Shown here piece after piece: positions 1 through 8,729 of a DNA stretch of 64,000 nt. Source of the stretch: Yamadazyma tenuis (taxonomy: Eukaryota; Ascomycota; Pichiomycetes; Serinales; Debaryomycetaceae). The stretch's first letter is position 1; every line of letters starts with the position of its first letter. The notes beneath the pieces were generated by a model. It was not told where the DNA came from, did no database searches, and saw nothing but the letters and a program-made list of their open reading frames with translations. Made by a program: the position numbers and the translations under genes. The stretch spans positions 868,001 to 932,000 of the forward strand of contig NC_089462.1 in NCBI RefSeq assembly GCF_029203305.1, read 5' to 3'.

Positions 1-1704
1 TTATACCTTTTCGACATTAGCCTCGATAGGTTTTGTGACAGAAAAGTTATCGTGGTCTTCATCAAGAGACTCCTCGTCCGACTTGATTCCATGATCATCA
101 AACTCTTCAACATATTCATCACGATCAATATCGAAAGAAGCGTTTCTATTCTCAGGTCCAAATAAGGTTACAACAATCAAGTAACCCACTACGCATCCCA
201 AGAATATCGCCATCACCTTGGCGTAATTGTAAGTAGGTGCACCGGATGGGGCAACGATAGGGAATCTTTCACCAATGGTAGACTCGATGGTGGAAGAAGC
301 AGATGACACCAAATTACCCAACTGGTAACTCAAACCCACCACAAACGTTCTGTAGTCAGGGGGAGACAATTCAGACAAGTGGGAGGGAACCACCCCCCAA
401 GCCCCTTGCACCCCAGCTTGAAGGAAAAAGGCGCCAGCGTTGATGCCAGAACCTTTAATGAAAGCCCATGGGTAAATCATTGCACCTGCTAACACAGCAG
501 CAATGATAATGGAGATTCTTCTGCCGATGAAGTTGGAAACATGGCCAAAGATGAACCCTCCAAAAATGGCCCCCAAGTTGGCCACGCTGTTGGTGACGGT
601 GGCTCTGTCGGTACCGTAACCCAATTGCACCTTCAAGAGAGTTGGGTAGATATCCTGTGACCCGTGTGAAAAAAAGTTGAACCCAGCCATCAAAAGAATC
701 GTATAGAGGAACATCGCCCAGTAGGTCTTCAAGACCTTTTTTCCCAGGATAACGAATTCGGCAATCTCTTCTCTGACGGTTGGCTGAATGGGTCCAGCAG
801 TTGGGTCCGCATTACCTTCGGCAATTTTCCTCTTCCTAAGCTCCATCTTGGCTCTCTTGATCAAATAGTCATCAGTTTCGGGTAACATCAATCTCCACAC
901 AATGAAAATGACTGGGGGCCCGGCAGAAAACCAGAAAATTGATCTCCAGGCCTGGTTGTGGTCGTTATTGACATTATCGACAATAGCTCTGTTAAACACC
1001 ACCACCAAAAGGTATCCAAAGGCATAACCTTGTTGAAAGAGTCCCCCAAGGATACCACGGGCATTTTTGGAAATCCCCACCTCATCGTGGTTAATGGTGG
1101 AAAGATAGTCCTGGTTCAAATCTTTGACAGGCTCGGGGTTACACCCGTAGCAAGTGCCCAAAGCCACCGAATAAACCCCACCCATGGCAATTCCGAAAAG
1201 CGCTCGCACCCCTAAGAACTGTTTGTAGGTCTTGACAAACCCACAGCCAATTTGGAGCACCACCAACAAACCCAATGACACCACATACGGTAACTTGGTG
1301 CCGTACCTATCTCCGATCAACCCAAAAATAGCAGCTCCTACCGACCGCAACATAAGCACTAAAGTGATCCCCCAGGTGATATCTTTGACTTCTTTACCCA
1401 AATCGATAGCAATCGAGTCCACATTCAATGACACACTGAAAAAGTCAAATGCGTCCCAGGTCCAAGCAAAGTACCCAATGAAGAAATACATCCATTGTCG
1501 TCTGTTCAATTCACCCAACGGGCGAAAAGGGTTAAAGTATTGGCCCCAAGTATATGAGCTTCTTTCTTTCTTCGATGCCACCAATGTGGTGAACCGGGTT
1601 TTGAGATACTTTTTAATGGCTCTGGAGGTGAAGGTTGGTGGATGGACCACATGCTGATTATGGTCTTCCACCAACTGAGAGTGAATAGAAATTACACTGG
1701 TCAT
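1..1704 (-). CDS. JEN1: JEN-type monocarboxylate/dicarboxylate proton symporter
   Basis: This is a 567-residue major facilitator protein predicted to import lactate, pyruvate or C4 dicarboxylates with protons across the plasma membrane. The JEN signature is visible as NFFSHGSQD at residues 343-351, matching the family pattern N-x-x-S/T-H-x-S/Q-D. Hydrophobic segments start near residue 70, after a hydrophilic N terminus, and a central loop near residues 280-315 is rich in charged residues. The tail is acidic. The stop codon is the first three bases of the window, so the gene is complete. The start is the ATG at 1704. JEN1-type and JEN2-type subfamilies differ in substrate and cannot be separated here, so the symbol denotes the family. 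Confidence 0.85.
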   Translation of the reverse strand: MTSVISIHSQLVEDHNQHVVHPPTFTSRAIKKYLKTRFTTLVASKKERSSYTWGQYFNPFRPLGELNRRQWMYFFIGYFAWTWDAFDFFSVSLNVDSIAIDLGKEVKDITWGITLVLMLRSVGAAIFGLIGDRYGTKLPYVVSLGLLVVLQIGCGFVKTYKQFLGVRALFGIAMGGVYSVALGTCYGCNPEPVKDLNQDYLSTINHDEVGISKNARGILGGLFQQGYAFGYLLVVVFNRAIVDNVNNDHNQAWRSIFWFSAGPPVIFIVWRLMLPETDDYLIKRAKMELRKRKIAEGNADPTAGPIQPTVREEIAEFVILGKKVLKTYWAMFLYTILLMAGFNFFSHGSQDIYPTLLKVQLGYGTDRATVTNSVANLGAIFGGFIFGHVSNFIGRRISIIIAAVLAGAMIYPWAFIKGSGINAGAFFLQAGVQGAWGVVPSHLSELSPPDYRTFVVGLSYQLGNLVSSASSTIESTIGERFPIVAPSGAPTYNYAKVMAIFLGCVVGYLIVVTLFGPENRNASFDIDRDEYVEEFDDHGIKSDEESLDEDHDNFSVTKPIEANVEKV

Positions 1705-2101
1705 CTGACAAACAAATATGCAACGTGAAAATATAGCGGGTTGCTGTTTTTATACCCAAAGCTTATTCCTCCGATAAACTGTGGGGATGCCTTTTTCTTG
1801 ACAGATTAGGCTTCGGAGTATTTAGCGGGATCGCTCCCTTTCCTGTACACATCTCGAGTTGACACCCCAAGTCCTGCGGTTGGCGCGCGGTTATGGGGCC
1901 AAGGTAGATGCCGCTTGAGGGGGGAAGATATGGTTATTGTTGGCCCCGTAGCAACGGGCAAATAAAGTTTAAGAGTGTTGGGTTAATATCATTTATTCAT
2001 AATCAAGCAGAACCAGTCTAAATAGGTGTCAGACACACCCGAGTTTTTTTACCGGGGAAAATCACCCCAGGTTTGGGCCACATATCTACTCCCGTTTCTG
2101 A
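1705..2101. promoter_or_regulatory. Promoter region of the JEN-type permease
   Basis: This gap holds the upstream region of the permease (read leftward) and the 3' end of the next leftward gene. A GTGGGG preceded by A/T-rich sequence at 1781-1786 fits the Mig1 glucose-repressor consensus, which would suit a JEN gene. Further G-runs lie near 1895 and 1918. GGTTGGCGCGCG at 1878-1889 recurs upstream of the BAS1-like gene. No binding data support these sites. Confidence 0.35.
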
Positions 2102-3205
2102 CTACACACGAAGTGATACCACGTAGTCAGCGCTAACGGGCCGATGGTCACTCATGTAGAAATCGTACCAGTTGTGCAAAATAGCGAAATTCTTAATGCC
2201 TATCTGGTAGTACCTATGAAAGTCAAACTGGAAAAAATTCTTGTCCAGAGTTTCCACTTGTGATGGTTGCCGATTGCCGTTCAAGGCAAAATAGGGGGCC
2301 CAGATGTAGTCGATGATGGTGTTGACTTCTTCGTGGCGGTTAAACCCGGTGAACGTCAGGTGGAAGCCATAATGATGTAACTTGTCCACCAATGTGCGGC
2401 TGTCCTTGAATCCCAGGTCCTTCAAGATATGGTACGGTTCATCGGTGGGCTGGGTGTTGAAGTCACCACAGAGAAATGACGGGTAGTTGTTATAGTTCTT
2501 CATCTTTTCGACAATCAACTTACTGCTTTCTCTGCGAGCCATGACCCCGCGGTGGTCATAGTGGGTATTGAAGAAGTTTAACTTGATGAGCGGGTTCATT
2601 TTGGACTGTAACGTCACCATCGTCACGATCCGCTCCAAGGCAGCATCCCACCCGCGGCTGGGCACCTCGGGCGTCTCGCTCAACCAGAAGGTCTTGGTGT
2701 CAGCCACAATCCATTCCAGATGCTTAAAGAGAATAGGAGCATACTCTCCTGCCTGCTCTCCATCAGTACGGCCCACACCGTAGTACGACCAGTCACCTTC
2801 GGTCTGGTCGTTGTTCAATCCGTACATGATATCCTCTAGTTGGTTGTGTAACACCTCCTGGAGGCATACGACGTTTCCCTGGTCGGTGTTAAAGGTATTA
2901 AACTGGATCGACAGGGTGATCAAGGGTTTTCTATGGGACCAAGACCGTTCGTGTGGGTCCAAGTGTTTGTTGTCGTAGCGGATGTTGTTGGTGTATAATC
3001 TGACTGTCAAGGGTTTCAACAAGGTCGACCGATCGTACGAAAAGTCGGTATTTTGCCCTAGGTGGTGGAGGGTGAGGGTACCAATGGCTGCGGCGATCAA
3101 CATACTGATGATGACGTGAGTGATTCTCGAGGGTTTGGGATGGGGTTCTTGGGGTGCGTTAGAGGGTGACTCCTGTTGGGGAATCAACGGGGATGTTTCG
3201 TCCAT
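2102..3205 (-). CDS. Membrane-anchored endonuclease/exonuclease/phosphatase-fold protein
   Basis: This 367-residue protein has a proline-rich N terminus, one predicted membrane segment at about residues 28-47, and a C-terminal endonuclease/exonuclease/phosphatase fold. Fold motifs appear in order: an Asn in LYTNNIRYDN, the metal-binding Glu in VCLQEV, a His in FFNTHYD, Asp/Asn in LCGDFN, and the terminal catalytic pair in MSDHRPV. All catalytic positions look intact. Members of this fold hydrolyse phosphodiesters in nucleic acids, inositol phosphates or sphingolipids, and the substrate cannot be told here. A single N-terminal anchor suggests a type II membrane protein. The ATG at 3205 was chosen; an in-frame upstream codon would add residues that do not resemble the domain. 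Confidence 0.7.
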   Translation of the reverse strand: MDETSPLIPQQESPSNAPQEPHPKPSRITHVIISMLIAAAIGTLTLHHLGQNTDFSYDRSTLLKPLTVRLYTNNIRYDNKHLDPHERSWSHRKPLITLSIQFNTFNTDQGNVVCLQEVLHNQLEDIMYGLNNDQTEGDWSYYGVGRTDGEQAGEYAPILFKHLEWIVADTKTFWLSETPEVPSRGWDAALERIVTMVTLQSKMNPLIKLNFFNTHYDHRGVMARRESSKLIVEKMKNYNNYPSFLCGDFNTQPTDEPYHILKDLGFKDSRTLVDKLHHYGFHLTFTGFNRHEEVNTIIDYIWAPYFALNGNRQPSQVETLDKNFFQFDFHRYYQIGIKNFAILHNWYDFYMSDHRPVSADYVVSLRV

Positions 3206-3325
3206 GGTGTCAATGTACTGATATGTTTGGAACAAGCCCCTGCAATGCAAATGCGTGGTAATTTAGTTTGCGTGCGAATTGCGGAGTATTATGTCACGGT
3301 TCGGCGGGTATGGCATGACGGGAGA

Positions 3326-3410
3326 CCGCGTGGGCAAGTCGGGATGCCGCGTGGGTAAGACGATAGGGCCGCGTGGGTAAGACCACACATGACGACACAT
3401 GACGACACAT
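3326..3410. repeat. Short direct-repeat array (13-bp and 10-bp units)
   Basis: CCGCGTGGGYAAG occurs at 3326-3338, 3347-3359 and 3369-3381, spaced 21-22 bp apart. It runs directly into three copies of a 10-bp unit GACSACACAT at 3381-3410. The units are nearly identical. Confidence 0.8.
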
Positions 3411-3547
3411 GACGGGACGCGCATCTGGATATAGTAAGGCCATTGTTGTTGTTTCTTCGCCTAGTACCGTGGTGCAAAGTGGGCGGTTACGCCGCTAATT
3501 TTACGGCTCCACCGCCAATGGTCCCGCCACGCGCCCGCAGTGAGCTC

Positions 3548-3641
3548 CACCGCCGCACCAGCACCACCGCCGCACCAGCACCACAACCTCCCTATACGAT
3601 CTCCCTAACCACCTCTCCCTATATGATCTCCCTGACCACCT
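3548..3641. repeat. 17-bp and 27-bp tandem duplications
   Basis: CACCGCCGCACCAGCAC is duplicated head to tail at 3548-3564 and 3565-3581. A 27-bp unit at 3588-3614, beginning CTCCCTATA, is duplicated at 3615-3641 with two substitutions. Both sit in the GYP1 leader or promoter. Confidence 0.8.
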
Positions 3642-3803
3642 CTCCTTGACCACCTCTCTCTAACCTTCGCGTCTCCATCTCTTCTACCATCTCTCATCCC
3701 TTTTCTCCACCCCCGGTCTCTTTTATTCCCTGCTTTCCTTCGTTCCTTCTTTCCCTTCCTCCTCGTATTCTCCAGTGCGCACAAACCTCAACAAAAATCA
3801 ACC

Positions 3804-5558
3804 ATGGGAAAGAAGAAACAAGAGATGTCTCAAGTATACAACTCCAACAACGAGTTCATCTTTGGTGAAAAAGGCGGCAAAGGAAAGAACCTCTCCACTT
3901 TCCTCAAAAACCTCTCCTTAACCACTTCTCCCAGTCAACCCCAGTCAGAATTCAACGAAGCAAATTCCAACATATACGGATCCTTGTCATACTCAAATCC
4001 TAATACCAATGAAATCAGCCGGTCTAATCCCTCATTGGCCAGAAGGGCTTCGCCCAAACGGTCGCTCTCAGGGCCCACCAACATGTCGTTTGCCCATTCG
4101 CTCACTCCCACCGCTTCTGAAGCTTTGCGAACCAACTCGCCCACTCGCACCAAACGTGTTGTTAGTGCCAAGTACGCTGATCTCGACGACGACTGGGACG
4201 CAAACTTCGACGACGCTCGTGTAGACACCGACATGCCCAGTGTTCGCAGAGAAGGCTTTGGCAACACTTTTCTAGATCCCAGTCCCATGTTGGACTCACT
4301 TTATCCTGATCTCACAATTCCTGCGGGCACAAAAGAACCGGTGAAAGACTCAATTGACCTCGAGGACATGAAAATCAAGTTGGAAATCAACAAGTTGAAC
4401 CAGCTCAACACCAAGTTCCTCAAGTTCAAGGCCCTTTTAACCCAATCATCCAATATAAACCTCCAGGAGCTTCGTAAACTCTCCTGGAATGGAATTCCTT
4501 CCAACTTACGGGCCATAAGTTGGCAGATTTTATTGGGTTACTTGCCGACAAACAAATCAAGACAATCTGCTACCCTCAAAATCAAGCGTCAGGAATACTT
4601 GGATGGCATCAAGTTGATGCAAAACTCGGTCAATTTCGATAATGATGATAGCAAAAGTATGAGCTCATCGTCGCTAAACTTGAACCGAGACAAGCAGATC
4701 TACCACCAAATTAAAATCGACGTCAAGAGAACAAACCCCACTGTCAAGCTATACGGTCACCCAGAAGTGCAGAAATCCTTGAGAAAAATCCTCTACTTCT
4801 GGGCCATCCGTCATCCAGCCTCCGGTTACGTCCAAGGTATAAACGACTTGGTGACACCGTTCTTCCAGATCTTCCTCACCAACTACATTTGGCAATTACA
4901 GCGTACGAGAACCCACGAAACCAGCCATAACCCTGAAGACGACGACTCAATGTTGTTCATTCCTGATGTACTTGATCCCCATGACCCCAAAGAACAAGCT
5001 CTCTTGAACGACCCCCAGCTTTTCAACTATAATCTTCATAATCTCGACCCCACGCAAATCAGTTCTCGAGTCTTATCCATCATCGAGGCTGATACCTACT
5101 GGTGTTTATCTCGACTTTTGGAAACCATCACCGACAATTACATCCACCAACAACCCGGTATTCTCAAGCAAGTATCGGATTTGAAAAACCTTATCAGCAA
5201 AATCGATATCGACCTCATCCATCACTTTGAGCAGGAGAATATCGAGTTCCTCCAATTTGCATTTCGGTGGATGAATTGTCTTTTGATGCGAGAGCTCTCG
5301 ATCGACTTGATCATTCGGATGTGGGATACTTATCTAAGTGAATCGCCGTTGGGATTCAGTAACTTCCATATCTACGTGTGTGCGGCGTTCCTCATCAAGT
5401 TCAGCAGCGATTTAAAACAGAAGGATTTCCAGGAAATCATTCTCTTTTTACAAAACCCACCTACCTCACACTGGACAGACAAGGATATAGAGTTGATGTT
5501 GAGTGAAGCTTTTATATGGCTGAGCTTATACAAAAACGCATCTGCTCATTTAAGATGA
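3804..5558 (+). CDS. GYP1: TBC-domain Rab GTPase-activating protein, Gyp1-like
   Basis: This 584-residue protein is predicted to stimulate GTP hydrolysis by Rab proteins (Ypt1/Sec4 class in yeast) at the Golgi. The N-terminal 210 residues are low-complexity and Ser/Asn-rich. The TBC domain follows, starting near LRKLSWNGIP. Both catalytic fingers are present: the arginine finger R309 in IKIDVKR and the glutamine finger Q344 in GYVQG. The C terminus, with LSEAFIWLSLYKNASAH, resembles the end of Saccharomyces Gyp1. The start is ACCATGG at 3804, a favourable context. The codon for residue Leu in FIWLSLY is CTG and may be read as Ser. Confidence 0.88.
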   Translation: MGKKKQEMSQVYNSNNEFIFGEKGGKGKNLSTFLKNLSLTTSPSQPQSEFNEANSNIYGSLSYSNPNTNEISRSNPSLARRASPKRSLSGPTNMSFAHSLTPTASEALRTNSPTRTKRVVSAKYADLDDDWDANFDDARVDTDMPSVRREGFGNTFLDPSPMLDSLYPDLTIPAGTKEPVKDSIDLEDMKIKLEINKLNQLNTKFLKFKALLTQSSNINLQELRKLSWNGIPSNLRAISWQILLGYLPTNKSRQSATLKIKRQEYLDGIKLMQNSVNFDNDDSKSMSSSSLNLNRDKQIYHQIKIDVKRTNPTVKLYGHPEVQKSLRKILYFWAIRHPASGYVQGINDLVTPFFQIFLTNYIWQLQRTRTHETSHNPEDDDSMLFIPDVLDPHDPKEQALLNDPQLFNYNLHNLDPTQISSRVLSIIEADTYWCLSRLLETITDNYIHQQPGILKQVSDLKNLISKIDIDLIHHFEQENIEFLQFAFRWMNCLLMRELSIDLIIRMWDTYLSESPLGFSNFHIYVCAAFLIKFSSDLKQKDFQEIILFLQNPPTSHWTDKDIELMLSEAFIWLSLYKNASAHLR

Positions 5559-5696
5559 TGAGATACCAAAACGGAGTTTCTCCAGAGTCTCATCTCGCGG
5601 CAATTGACTTCTGTTAATTAAATACAGGGCCCTTTTATAGATCCTAATTTATCCACTCGTAACACACTTATTAGCTCAACCTAATTCCTCCCAGCC

Positions 5697-6659
5697 ATGT
5701 CTGATGTTCCAGTTCAACCCCAACCTAAAAAACCGGCTGGTAGAACCATCTTGGCCTCTACCATCGCCAAAATCTATACCAGTGAAATAGCTGACAAGGT
5801 CAAATCCTTGGGATATGCCCCCAAAATCGTGGGGCTTTTGGCCAATGGCGACCCGGCCGCATTGATGTATGCCAACTGGACTAGCAAAACCTGTAATGAG
5901 TTGGGCTTCGACTACGAGTTGGTTCACTGTGATAAACAACAATTGGAAAACAAGTTGATCAAGGCCAACCAAGATAACTCCATCAATGGGATCATGGTAT
6001 ATTTCCCGGTGTTTGGAGACAACCAGGATCAGTACCTTCAGCAACTCATCAGTCCAGAGAAGGACGTGGAAGGGTTGAACTACTTGTACTATAAGAATTT
6101 GTATCATAATATCCGGTTCTTGGACCCTCCCACCAACCGCAAAAAATCCATTTTACCGTGTACTCCGTTAGCAATCGTCAAGATTTTGGAATACTTGGGT
6201 ATCTACAACAAGATCTTACCGTACGGTAACCGGTTATACGGCAAGAAAATCATGGTGGTTAATCGGTCTGAAATTGTCGGTAGGCCATTGGCAGCGCTTT
6301 TGGCCAACGACGGGGCCACTGTCTACTCGGTGGATATCAATAATATCCAACAGTTTACTCGTGGTGACGATCTACTGGAACAAAAGCATAAGGTCATTGA
6401 CTTGGACAGTGCCACCGCCAGTATCGACAATTTGGCCCCCACCTGTGATGTGATTATCACGGGAGTACCTTCTGACCACTATAAATTTGACAGCCAGTTG
6501 GTGACCAACGGCACCACGATTGTTAACTTCTCCAGTGCCCGAAACTTCAACGATGATATCAAGCTCAAGGCCGCTCTCTACGTGCCATCCATTGGTAAGG
6601 TCACCATTGCCATGCTTCTTCGAAACCTATTACGCTTAATCGAAAACAACCAAATATGA
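5697..6659 (+). CDS. MTD1: NAD+-dependent 5,10-methylenetetrahydrofolate dehydrogenase
   Basis: This 320-residue cytosolic enzyme oxidises 5,10-methylene-THF to 5,10-methenyl-THF with NAD+, feeding one-carbon units to purine synthesis. The fold has an N-terminal folate-binding half and a C-terminal NAD-binding half containing IMVVNRSEIVGRPLAALL, the dinucleotide-binding region. ITGVPSDHYKF and GKVTIAMLLRN near the C terminus match monofunctional yeast Mtd1 rather than the trifunctional C1-THF synthase. Length matches the family. It lies about 125 bp before the BAS1-like gene. The 138-bp upstream gap shows no exact TGACTC Bas1 site; only near matches occur. Confidence 0.92.
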   Translation: MSDVPVQPQPKKPAGRTILASTIAKIYTSEIADKVKSLGYAPKIVGLLANGDPAALMYANWTSKTCNELGFDYELVHCDKQQLENKLIKANQDNSINGIMVYFPVFGDNQDQYLQQLISPEKDVEGLNYLYYKNLYHNIRFLDPPTNRKKSILPCTPLAIVKILEYLGIYNKILPYGNRLYGKKIMVVNRSEIVGRPLAALLANDGATVYSVDINNIQQFTRGDDLLEQKHKVIDLDSATASIDNLAPTCDVIITGVPSDHYKFDSQLVTNGTTIVNFSSARNFNDDIKLKAALYVPSIGKVTIAMLLRNLLRLIENNQI

Positions 6660-6783
6660 GGTGAAAATATACAATCATTTGTAACGGTTGGCGCGCGCCC
6701 GCCAGAAGTTTTGTTTTCTAATCCCCAAAGAACCCCAGCTCATCGAGTATATCACCTTCCCAAGGCCATTCCCCCAACCCACA

Positions 6784-8619
6784 ATGGAACCCACCACGAA
6801 GAAGCTCGACAAAGTCGACCCCTTGTCGGTGGCCGAATCCTTGGGTATTCGTACCTATAGAAAGGTTTCTCGAAACACATGGACTCCTGATGATGATGCA
6901 GAACTCATAGGAACATTGAAACAGATCCTGGCGGTGGACCTTGGTGAAATCGACGCAGACACCATCGACTGGGACTTATTGGCGTCTAAGTTGACCCACC
7001 AGCACCGCAAACCCAAAGACTATAAGAAGAGATGGGTGACATCTCTTGATCCCAATGTACGCAAAGGCCGGTGGACCAAAGAAGAAGATGACCAGTTGAT
7101 CGAAGCGTACGCCCGCTTCGGGCCCTCGTGGCAGAAGGTTGCATCTCACATACGAACACGTACCATGGATCAATGTGCCAAGCGGTATACCGAAGTGTTG
7201 GATCCTAAGACCAAAGACCGCTTAAACCCCTGGTCTCGCGAGGAAGAAATGCTACTTATCAAACAAATTGGTATCCACGGCACCAAATGGCGAAGTATTG
7301 CCAGTAACTTCAAGAACCGGCCGGCGTTGACGTGTAGAAATAAATGGAGAACCATTGCTTTGGGAGTGGCTAGAGGCAGAGCCCATCCCCACATAGCAGC
7401 TGAGGTGGAAAAAATCACCAGCAGAAAAGAGGTGTTGGATGCCACCGCTGACGTTTCACCGGCATCTACCTCGCCGGCGTCCACCGGAGCCCAGCCATTG
7501 GTCCCCCCGTCACAGTCTCAATTGCGTCACACCCTGGCAGAATGGCGGTATACCCTCACCCCCTCCGAATCGACACCAGCATCGTTTATGCCGCCTGCAA
7601 AAGATATGGGTGTCATCAAGGATGAGGCCACAGTGCGCCTCTTACTCGATTATGCCAACTCCTACGGCCTTAAACTTGACATTCACCAGCACACCCATCA
7701 TCACTATGCCCCCCCTCCTCATCCGTTCAACCATATAGCAGCTTCTCCTCCAGACTTTGCAAATATCGGGGCCAGTCCGGGCTTGGGCCCAGTCCAGCCG
7801 TCCAACCGGTCCATATTTCTAGAGCCCGAAGCCCAGTTGCACCGTTTCCAACATTTCAACTACTTACCTCCTTTAACAGAGGTACCCAAGTTAACCTCGT
7901 CATCGTCACCGGTGATGACGGCCAGCGAACGTAACGGCCGTGATATTCGCCAAGCCCAGTCGCCTTCGGGCCTAACGCCGCTCACCCAAGCAGCAGAGCT
8001 TGCGGTGGGAGAAGTAGTGAGGAAAAGGAAGAATAATGACTATGGCCTAGACTCCACCGGCTCTAAGAAACTCAAATCCGAAGGCGATGGTGGTTTTTTT
8101 GAACAGATACGACACTTGACCGATATTCTGCAGTCTTCCCGTGGTGAACCTAAGTCCAACGGTGGTACCGATGGAGAGGGAAATATTTCTGGCCAACGGC
8201 CGGTTTCGCAGCACCACCCGTTACACTATTTCACGGGAGGTACAACTCCACAAGCAAATATACCCACTCCAGCGGCCCCTCGACCAACAAACCGAGATGA
8301 GGATGAGGAAGAGGATGAAGAGATGCGATCTTACGGGCTCTTCTACCAATCTTATCGGAAATCGAGATCCAATTCCCATTTTGAGCCTGGGGTACCGGTT
8401 CCCTCTACTGCGAACCCTACCGCGAACTCGGCCGCCCGTACCTCCAACCCTGCCACCAGAGCTCCCGCGACGCTGGCAGAGGCCCCCCCAACTGCTTCCC
8501 AGGAAAAGCACAGTCCCGGAAGCAGCAACCATGAAAACGATCATGATCACGATGGCTACAACTTTGTCTACGAAAATCTCCTAGGAAGCTTTGGCATGAT
8601 GCCCTTTAACCCTTCATAA
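6784..8619 (+). CDS. BAS1: Myb-domain transcription factor, Bas1-like
   Basis: This 611-residue regulator has tandem Myb repeats at its N terminus: NTWTPDDDAEL, then GRWTKEEDDQLIEAY, then NPWSREEEMLLIK, with spaced tryptophans. Linkers KRWVTSLDPNVRKG and QCAKRYTEVLDP closely resemble Saccharomyces Bas1. Bas1 with Bas2 activates purine, histidine and glycine/one-carbon genes, and Mtd1 is one of its known targets. The remainder is low-complexity, with His-, Pro- and Ala-rich tracts and an acidic run near residue 505. The first ATG is at 6784; upstream in-frame codons lack ATG. GGCGCGCGCC, a 10-bp palindrome, lies at 6690-6699 in the promoter. Confidence 0.85.
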   Translation: MEPTTKKLDKVDPLSVAESLGIRTYRKVSRNTWTPDDDAELIGTLKQILAVDLGEIDADTIDWDLLASKLTHQHRKPKDYKKRWVTSLDPNVRKGRWTKEEDDQLIEAYARFGPSWQKVASHIRTRTMDQCAKRYTEVLDPKTKDRLNPWSREEEMLLIKQIGIHGTKWRSIASNFKNRPALTCRNKWRTIALGVARGRAHPHIAAEVEKITSRKEVLDATADVSPASTSPASTGAQPLVPPSQSQLRHTLAEWRYTLTPSESTPASFMPPAKDMGVIKDEATVRLLLDYANSYGLKLDIHQHTHHHYAPPPHPFNHIAASPPDFANIGASPGLGPVQPSNRSIFLEPEAQLHRFQHFNYLPPLTEVPKLTSSSSPVMTASERNGRDIRQAQSPSGLTPLTQAAELAVGEVVRKRKNNDYGLDSTGSKKLKSEGDGGFFEQIRHLTDILQSSRGEPKSNGGTDGEGNISGQRPVSQHHPLHYFTGGTTPQANIPTPAAPRPTNRDEDEEEDEEMRSYGLFYQSYRKSRSNSHFEPGVPVPSTANPTANSAARTSNPATRAPATLAEAPPTASQEKHSPGSSNHENDHDHDGYNFVYENLLGSFGMMPFNPS

Positions 8620-8729
8620 TTGTAATATAGTAATTCCCATTGCAGCTACCGTCTGTGTGCAGCAGCAGTGCGAATTTGTACAAACATTTTAATACACATT
8701 AGAAACCACAAGCCTCCTTTCACCATTAA

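Larger units (their letters stand above)
3206..3803. promoter_or_regulatory. Divergent promoter built of tandem duplications and a pyrimidine-rich tract
   Basis: This is the shared upstream region of the phosphatase-fold gene (leftward) and GYP1 (rightward). Its left half contains short G/C-rich direct repeats, and its centre contains 17-bp and 27-bp tandem duplications. About 3600-3780 is strongly C/T-rich on the plus strand, a common feature of yeast core promoters just before the start codon. I see no convincing gene here. Confidence 0.5.

Noticed and set aside
6688..6783. Upstream in-frame extension of the BAS1-like protein
   Set aside because: The extension begins at TTG; the first ATG is at 6784, where similarity to Bas1 starts soon after.
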